Shown here in pieces: positions 30,176 to 34,287 of a stretch of DNA of 34,287 nt. The first letter of the stretch is position 1. Every line of letters begins with the position of its first letter. The notes under the pieces are model-generated. The model saw only the letters and a program-made list of their open reading frames with translations, made no database searches and was not told the origin of the DNA. The stretch is from positions 1 through 34,287 of the IMG/VR virus record IMGVR_UViG_3300001533_001818. One strand, written 5' to 3'. The stretch comes from a virus. The position numbers were made by a program, and so were the translations under genes.

Positions 30176-30393
30176 AACGAAAGTGTGTGTACAAGATTTT
30201 GAAGCGTTACGTTTCTGGTCGATTAACAGTTACTGCTGTGGAGAGTACATCGGAAGATCAAGTCATTAGAGTCGTTGAAAAATCTATGCAGGAGAATGGT
30301 GGGCCAGATCATGTCGTGGTCTATCGGTTAGAGGATAATGGGGAGGAAACGACTGTGTTTGCGGATGGAAATCTATGTTACGGAAGTTTCTAA
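30172..30393 (+). CDS. Small unknown protein, 73 aa
   Basis: The chain reads KRKCVYKILKRYVSGRLTVT, then VIRVVEKSMQENGGPDHVVV, with alternating strands and one helix. Overlaps at both ends (4 bases with the nuclease gene, 19 bases with the SbcC-like gene) suggest an expressed operon gene. No motif identifies its role. It could assist the recombination proteins that flank it. Confidence 0.5.
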   Translation: MKRKCVYKILKRYVSGRLTVTAVESTSEDQVIRVVEKSMQENGGPDHVVVYRLEDNGEETTVFADGNLCYGSF

Positions 30394-31406
30394 TTCGTAA
30401 TTTCCAATCACATCGTCGGCTATCGTTGGATTTGGACCCAAGGATAACTACGTTGATTGGACCGTCTGATATAGGTAAGAGTGCTGTACTTCGAGCACTT
30501 CGTTGGGCATTGATGAATGTTCCAGCAGGCCAAGCGTTCGTTCACGATGGAACGTCAACAACTTCTGTTACAATCATCTTTGATGAAGGAAGTATTAAGC
30601 GTTCTGTTTCTAAGGGGTCCCATGTTTATCAAGTAAACGATTCGGAGTATCGTGCGTTTGGTCGAAATGTACCAGAAGCTGTTCAGTCTGTAGCACGTGT
30701 TAGTAGTTTGAATTTTTTGGGCCAGCACGATTCTCCATTATGGTTTTCGGAGTCGGCTGGACAGGTAGCACAGCAGCTGAATGAGATAGTAGACCTATCA
30801 TTAATTGATCGAACAGCGTCTAATTTGGCTAGGGCTTTGCGGGAAGCTCGGACGGTGTTAGCTGAACGAGAACGAAACCAACAGGAAGCACGAGAATCCT
30901 TGCGGACCTATGACCAGGTGCCTCAAATTCGAGAAGACTACGGACGGTTAATGGGTCTATTTCGTGAAAACGCCGAGAAGGGCAGCAAAGTGTGTTCTCT
31001 CACATCCGTCGTTTCCGGCGTATCGGAAGCCATCGAGAGGTTAGATCGTGTGCGAGAAGTGTGTTTGCGTGGGAATTCTACGGTGGAAAAGGGTGAGAAG
31101 GCTGTTGAAACGGGCAAATCGGTTCGTAGGCTGGCTAAATTGGTGAAAAACGTTGTACGATTGCGAAAGTCATTACAACGTCCGATTCCGGATATGAAAG
31201 CGTTGGAAATGCGAAAAGTCAATTATCTAACGGCTGACGAAGTTGCTCAACGGCTATCGAATTTTATTGAGTTGACGTCAGTGTCTGCTAATCAAGCTGC
31301 TGAAGGTGCTAGACGTTTTAATCAGGAAATGGATCGTATTGCAAAAATTACTAAGGGTCGATGTCCACTATGCAATCAGAAGGTAAACCATTCCCAGTTG
31401 CGTTAG
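30375..31406 (+). CDS. N-terminal half of SbcC/Rad50 (gp46-like) ATPase with zinc hook
   Basis: MLRKFLIRNFQSHRRLSLDL with Walker A GPSDIGKSAVLRAL (residues 29-42) is the N-lobe of an SMC/Rad50/SbcC ATPase. A Q-loop-like FLGQHDSPLWF and coiled-coil follow to the end, where GRCPLCNQKV (Cys330, Cys333) is a zinc-hook CxxC only ten residues before the stop. The C-lobe with signature and Walker B is not here; it is in the separate gene at 32525. The nuclease partner (SbcD/gp47-like) lies in between. The complex should resect DNA ends to start recombination. Length 343 aa equals half of a normal gp46. Confidence 0.8.
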   Translation: MLRKFLIRNFQSHRRLSLDLDPRITTLIGPSDIGKSAVLRALRWALMNVPAGQAFVHDGTSTTSVTIIFDEGSIKRSVSKGSHVYQVNDSEYRAFGRNVPEAVQSVARVSSLNFLGQHDSPLWFSESAGQVAQQLNEIVDLSLIDRTASNLARALREARTVLAERERNQQEARESLRTYDQVPQIREDYGRLMGLFRENAEKGSKVCSLTSVVSGVSEAIERLDRVREVCLRGNSTVEKGEKAVETGKSVRRLAKLVKNVVRLRKSLQRPIPDMKALEMRKVNYLTADEVAQRLSNFIELTSVSANQAAEGARRFNQEMDRIAKITKGRCPLCNQKVNHSQLR

Positions 31407-32293
31407 CTATTGCTGATTTACATTTGTCCCATCGCCCACCACGTGCTAGATCTGTAGAACCGAATTGGTATGCTGCGATGGAACGGGGAATTTACGAACT
31501 ACGACAATCGCAAGAGCATTATAGTGTTCCGGTTCTTTGCGCTGGGGACGTTTTTGATCGTTGGCAAGAAATACCAGAATTAGTCAATTGGGCTTTAGAA
31601 CAACTACCGATGATGTACGCTGTTCCCGGGCAGCATGATCTTCCTAATCATAATTATGAAGAACGTTTCCGTTGTTCGTACGAAACATTGGTGCGAGCAG
31701 GTAAGATCATTCCTTTGAATCCAAATCCTACATTTATTGATTCGAATATTCCTTTGATGGTTTGCGGATTTCCTTGGGGAACGGAAATAACAAAACCGAA
31801 GTTAGAAGAAGACGTTTTTAAGATAGCTATAGCACATCAATATGCTTGGATTCCTTCTGCCAAATATCCACACGCTCCTAAAGAAGCTCGAATAAGACGA
31901 AAACGGAATAAGCTGTTGAATTTCGATGTCGTGGTGTTTGGTGATAATCATATTGGTTTCCAAAGACGAATAGGAAGTACCACAGTTTACAATTGTGGCA
32001 CGTTCTTCCGACGCACCACAGACGACATCGAGTACAGGCCACGTATGGGTTTGATCTTATCGGACGGCACTGTGCGTGAGATTCCATTGACTATTTGGGG
32101 AGATAAGATCGAAGCGTTGGAATCGGAGTTGTCTTCGGCTCACGGGCGTTTAGATGCTGACGAATTTTTGAGAGAATTGGAAGGCTTGCGTGAGAGGCCA
32201 GTAGACTACCGAGAGGCTATCACACGGTATGTTTCGGACCGTCCAATCAGTTTATTGGCTAAACGGGCATTATTAAAGGCTATGGACGAATGA
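31361..32293 (+). CDS. SbcD/gp47-like metallophosphoesterase nuclease
   Basis: Metal-binding motifs of calcineurin-like nucleases appear in order: ADLHLSH, CAGDVFDRW, VPGQHDLPNHNYEE (family usually GNHD, here GQHD), IAHQYAW and GDNHIGFQRR. This is the Mre11/SbcD/gp47 group that partners Rad50/SbcC. The start may be ATG 31361 or 31370; both overlap the ATPase half by 37-46 bases, implying coupling. 310 aa is typical. Residues after GDNHIG form the DNA-binding or capping part, with a helical C-terminus (SLLAKRALLKAMDE) that could bind the ATPase. Confidence 0.85.
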   Translation: MSTMQSEGKPFPVALAIADLHLSHRPPRARSVEPNWYAAMERGIYELRQSQEHYSVPVLCAGDVFDRWQEIPELVNWALEQLPMMYAVPGQHDLPNHNYEERFRCSYETLVRAGKIIPLNPNPTFIDSNIPLMVCGFPWGTEITKPKLEEDVFKIAIAHQYAWIPSAKYPHAPKEARIRRKRNKLLNFDVVVFGDNHIGFQRRIGSTTVYNCGTFFRRTTDDIEYRPRMGLILSDGTVREIPLTIWGDKIEALESELSSAHGRLDADEFLRELEGLRERPVDYREAITRYVSDRPISLLAKRALLKAMDE

Positions 32294-32541
32294 GTAAAGA
32301 TATTCTACAACGATACCAAAAAGCCAAGGCCGCAGCTGAACGATTTCGAGATCAAAAGGTGCGAGCAGAAGGTGCTTTGGAAGAAGCTCTTAAGCAATTG
32401 AAGGATGAGTTTAATTGTGATTCTTTGAAAGAAGCAAAAGTCCTATTGAAGAAATTACGTGTGGAAGCTGATAAGGCAGAAGACGAATTTGAAGAAGCGT
32501 TGGAAAGTTTCGAGAAGGAATGGGGTGAGACGATTGGCTGA
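32290..32541 (+). CDS. Coiled-coil protein, 83 aa
   Basis: The sequence is almost wholly helical and charged (KDILQRYQKAKAAAERFRDQ, LEEALKQLKDEF, KLRVEADKAEDEFEEALESF), with heptad-like spacing and one Cys. It overlaps the SbcD-like stop as ATGA and the C-lobe gene by 17 bases. It lies exactly where the descending coiled-coil arm of Rad50 would be expected between hook and C-lobe, so it may supply part of that arm or bridge the halves. A separate regulatory role is the alternative. Confidence 0.6.
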   Translation: MSKDILQRYQKAKAAAERFRDQKVRAEGALEEALKQLKDEFNCDSLKEAKVLLKKLRVEADKAEDEFEEALESFEKEWGETIG

Positions 32542-33133
32542 AATACCATCTAAGCTATCGCGCTTTGGGCAGAAGCTTGCTGTTTTGGAAGTTAATCGTC
32601 ACGCTGCTCGCACGTCGTTCCAAGCTGCCCGCCGATCTACAAAGCAGGCGCGTCGTTGCATATCGGCCATTGTCGAAGCGCAGGAAGTGGCGCAGGCCGT
32701 CGCCCAATCCGTCCAGGACCGAGTTCACCAGCACTTGGCTACAGTAGTGAGTCGGTGCTTGGAAGCCGTATTTGAACGTCCATACCGTTTCCGAATTATA
32801 TTTGAGCGCAAACGGGGACGCACTGGAGCACGATTGGTCTTTGAGAGGAATGGATTGGAAGTAGACCCAATGACATCGAGTGGCGGTGGTGTGGTAGATG
32901 TTGCGTCGTTTGCTTTGAGGATAGCTTGTTTGATGATTCGTCGTCCTCCGTTGCGTAGGATTTTGATATTGGACGAACCATTCAAGAGTCCATCCCCGCA
33001 CTACAGGGAACGGGTGAGGATGCTGATGGAGGAATTATCAGAGGAATTGGCCGTTCAGTTTATCATTGTGACAAACATAGACGAATTGGCCGCAGGGAAG
33101 ATCGTGGACCTATCCCTGCGGCCAATTCGTTAA
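32525..33133 (+). CDS. C-terminal half of SbcC/Rad50-like ATPase
   Basis: GTG 32525 follows AAGGA at a suitable distance; the frame upstream to 32459 has no such site. Residues 1-85 form a helix (coiled-coil remnant), then the signature motif TSSGGGVVDVASFALRIA (residues 117-134), Walker B ILILDEPFKSP (146-156, Asp150 Glu151), and IIVTNIDELA where the usual switch His is Asn. These are the C-lobe motifs missing from the gene at 30375. Together the two genes make a whole ATPase. The last 18 codons also form a perfect hairpin, and the stop meets the end of a minus-strand gene. The product is 202 aa. Confidence 0.8.
   Translation: MRRLAEIPSKLSRFGQKLAVLEVNRHAARTSFQAARRSTKQARRCISAIVEAQEVAQAVAQSVQDRVHQHLATVVSRCLEAVFERPYRFRIIFERKRGRTGARLVFERNGLEVDPMTSSGGGVVDVASFALRIACLMIRRPPLRRILILDEPFKSPSPHYRERVRMLMEELSEELAVQFIIVTNIDELAAGKIVDLSLRPIR
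33081..33130 (+). repeat. Perfect 18-bp inverted repeat inside the coding end, between convergent genes
   Basis: ACGAATTGGCCGCAGGGA (33081-33098) and TCCCTGCGGCCAATTCGT (33113-33130) are exact reverse complements with a 14-base loop. The repeat codes for DELAAGKIVDLSLRPIR of the ATPase half and ends at its stop codon, where the minus-strand gene also ends. It could act as a two-way transcription stop despite lacking a T run. Confidence 0.85.
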
Positions 33134-33348
33134 GAAGGCAGAATGTCTTCTATGGGAATGATAAGGAATTCTGCTAATATCCGTATCCGTTTAGCAGAAG
33201 GCCAGTATTCAGCATTTTCCCATTCACTCACAGTACTTTGACTCACACCGCAAGTTTCGGCTACTTCCAACTGGGTTATTCCTAGTTCCATTCGACGTTT
33301 TCGAATGGTTCTTGCCAATCGTACTAGGTTTTTTAAGTCATTGTTCAT
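33130..33348 (-). CDS. XRE/Cro-type HTH regulator, 72 aa
   Basis: The chain RTIRKRRMELGITQLEVAET followed by CGVSQSTVSEWENAEYWP and RIRILAEFLIIP is the five-helix XRE/lambda-Cro fold, with the recognition helix at SQSTVSEWE. Such proteins bind palindromic operators. The ATG at 33348 gives the standard start; a TTG at 33360 would overlap the next minus-strand gene. It is convergent with the ATPase-half gene and shares its last four bases. Candidate operators in the window include the palindrome at 12294-12314; this is untested. Confidence 0.85.
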   Translation of the reverse strand: MNNDLKNLVRLARTIRKRRMELGITQLEVAETCGVSQSTVSEWENAEYWPSAKRIRILAEFLIIPIEDILPS

Positions 33349-33356
33349 AGCCGTTA

Positions 33357-33605
33357 TCAAGCGCTTTTGCGAGTGCGAGTGCGTCGGGTTTTCGTTCCCA
33401 TCAATCCTCTGATGGAATCTTGTGCTTCCTTGGTTTCTCCGTTGCGATACGAACGGATGCTAATGCCGGCCTTTCGTAACGTCCTGTAGATCGTGGACAG
33501 GCTGTATGTTTTGCCTTCGTAGTTTTGAACCGTTTGTTGGATGGCTTTGGCCGAAAAGCCCCAAATGCCCAGCAGTTCAATTCTCCATTTGGCACTACTC
33601 AACAT
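33357..33605 (-). CDS. Small HTH-like DNA-binding protein, 82 aa
   Basis: The ATG (33603-33605 on the minus strand) has AGGAGA 6 bases upstream. The central part (ELLGIWGFSAKAIQQTVQNY then YSLSTIYRTLRKAGISIRSY) has the helix-turn-helix look of small regulators or resolvase-type domains, with TIYRTLRKAG as likely recognition helix. The C-terminus is basic (KTRRTRTRKSA). It lies between a zinc-finger gene and the XRE gene. The exact family is not recognised. Confidence 0.65.
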   Translation of the reverse strand: MLSSAKWRIELLGIWGFSAKAIQQTVQNYEGKTYSLSTIYRTLRKAGISIRSYRNGETKEAQDSIRGLMGTKTRRTRTRKSA

Positions 33606-33646
33606 TGTTAATCTCCTATGGTATCGGAAAGATTGTCTTTCCTAGG

Positions 33647-34012
33647 TTACATCATTTCCATGGCCATTGCGATCTTTTGAAGTTCAAGACCACACTCTGG
33701 ACAGAACTTCGTTGGTGTGCCGGTCTTCAGTAGGGCTTCCAGGGACATTCCACAATTTGGGCAGAAGCGTACCTGGACTGGGTGTGGTTCGGACCCTTTT
33801 TGCTCCAAATGGGTCATTCGTTCTCCGATGGCATCTGTCAATTCGGTTGACGGTTGATTGGGTTTCTTGAATTCCAATTCCTGTTCTTTTCTCTTACGTG
33901 TTTCGGCGGGCATGTGTGAAGGGTGCTCACGATAGTGATTGCTGAGTCCTACGGCACTTCGTCCACGATACCCGCAAGTCTTACATGTCCACTTGCTCTT
34001 TTTACGTGCCAT
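33647..34012 (-). CDS. Zinc-finger protein, 121 aa
   Basis: The N-terminal part is a C2H2-like finger: WTCKTCGYRGRSAVGLSNHY followed by REH (Cys-x2-Cys then His). The C-terminal part is a zinc ribbon: FCPNCGMSLEALLKTGTPTK then FCPECGLEL (two Cys-x2-Cys knuckles). The two are joined by a charged linker. Minus-strand AGGAGA precedes the ATG. Proteins with such fingers in phages bind DNA or host proteins; no exact partner is seen. It belongs to the minus-strand regulator group. Confidence 0.75.
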   Translation of the reverse strand: MARKKSKWTCKTCGYRGRSAVGLSNHYREHPSHMPAETRKRKEQELEFKKPNQPSTELTDAIGERMTHLEQKGSEPHPVQVRFCPNCGMSLEALLKTGTPTKFCPECGLELQKIAMAMEMM

Positions 34013-34033
34013 CGTTCGTTCTCCTAGGTTGAG

Positions 34034-34287
34034 TTATTCTTCAGGAAGCTTGGTTAAGGTTTCTTGTTGCTTTTCGCTGGCTATTTTAGTTTGCTTAGAC
34101 TTTAGGTTGGGGTATTTCCGCCAAACCTCTCTTCTGGCTCTGGTTATGGTTTCACTGGTAGTCGCCTTGGCTATGTCTGAATACTTTTTAATCTTATCAT
34201 ATTTTCTCCAGTAGAGCATTGCCAGAGTGTTGTCAAGTGTCCGAGCTTTGGGGTAGTCTCTCATTAATTTTTCAACTTTCTTCTCTA
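34034..34287 (-). CDS. HTH-like protein, N-terminus beyond the window edge
   Basis: An ATG lies at 34264 on the minus strand, but the frame stays open to the edge (preceding residues EKKVEKL), and the visible start resembles the middle of a family with pattern LMRDYPKARTLDNTLAMLYW. So the true start is probably outside. The C-terminal half (YSDIAKATTSETITRARREV then WRKYPNL) has an HTH character with TSETITRARR as the likely recognition helix; such small proteins occur commonly in phages. Only 76 residues after the ATG are certain. It is the most upstream visible gene of the minus-strand group. Confidence 0.55.
   Translation of the reverse strand, partial: EKKVEKLMRDYPKARTLDNTLAMLYWRKYDKIKKYSDIAKATTSETITRARREVWRKYPNLKSKQTKIASEKQQETLTKLPEE

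Noticed and set aside
1-34287. tRNA, rRNA, integrase or attachment site, CRISPR array, transposase
   Set aside because: I scanned for conserved cores and for paired flanking repeats and saw none convincing; tRNA scanning by eye is not reliable, so a divergent tRNA could have been missed.

Overview
The window is a piece of a tailed double-stranded DNA phage genome (Caudoviricetes-like) that infects a bacterium. Genes are densely packed, often joined by ATGA or TAATG stop/start overlaps, and usually preceded by AGGAGA-type Shine-Dalgarno sites. The left part carries virion-type genes. The middle and right carry an almost complete phage-encoded replication and recombination apparatus. No integrase, transposase, CRISPR array, tRNA or rRNA is visible, so nothing suggests lysogeny inside this window. 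The host cannot be named. Most genes look AT-leaning, but the block at about 12.3-13.8 kb is clearly more G+C-rich.

Layout. (1) 1-6781, plus strand: virion surface and lysis-type genes. These are a beta-propeller repeat protein interrupted by a frameshift, a small Cys protein, a lipoprotein with membrane helices, an XhlA-like coiled-coil/TM protein, an Fn3-like protein, several unrecognised virion-type proteins, a parallel beta-helix (tailspike-like) protein and a protein starting with YWP repeats. A strong hairpin terminator at 6782-6828 closes this block. (2) 7049-12238: sigma-like factor, SNF2-type helicase, ribbon-helix-helix protein, DnaG-type primase, a possible helicase-loader protein and a DnaB-like helicase. 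(3) 12288-13860: a separate G+C-rich unit driven by the best sigma-70 promoter of the window, with a perfect operator-like palindrome in its spacer. It encodes three small proteins and a lysine-rich histone-like protein, and ends at a classic terminator. (4) 13970-18908: an unusual cassette with two radical SAM proteins related to spore photoproduct lyase, two unknown small proteins, a possible second clamp-like protein, a 53-aa basic protein hidden in an overlap and an acyltransferase-like protein. (5) 18889-33133: sliding clamp, DNA methyltransferase, a family-4 uracil-DNA glycosylase fused to a 3'-5' exonuclease, a separate family A polymerase, Dam methylase, clamp loader, UvsY-like mediator, gp32-like SSB (frameshifted), UvsX/RecA-like recombinase, 5'-3' exonuclease, MazG-like pyrophosphohydrolase, a PD-(D/E)XK nuclease, and a gp46/gp47 (SbcC/SbcD) pair whose ATPase is split into two genes. 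(6) 33130-34287, minus strand: four small DNA-binding or zinc-finger proteins that converge on the replication operon.

How it fits together. Primase, helicase, polymerase, exonuclease, clamp, loader and SSB form a self-sufficient replisome resembling SPO1 (uracil-glycosylase/exonuclease/family A polymerase) combined with T4-type recombination genes (UvsX, UvsY, gp32, gp46/47). The sigma-like protein may direct the host RNA polymerase to phage promoters. The two methyltransferases have no partner nuclease and probably protect phage DNA.

The points most worth a second look are the twin radical SAM cassette, the split Rad50/SbcC ATPase, the split SPO1-like polymerase, a shared KGFF N-terminal peptide just downstream of the clamp, two frameshifts that sit exactly in repeats, and a set of long perfect hairpins. 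All functional calls come from reading motifs by eye; no database search was run.
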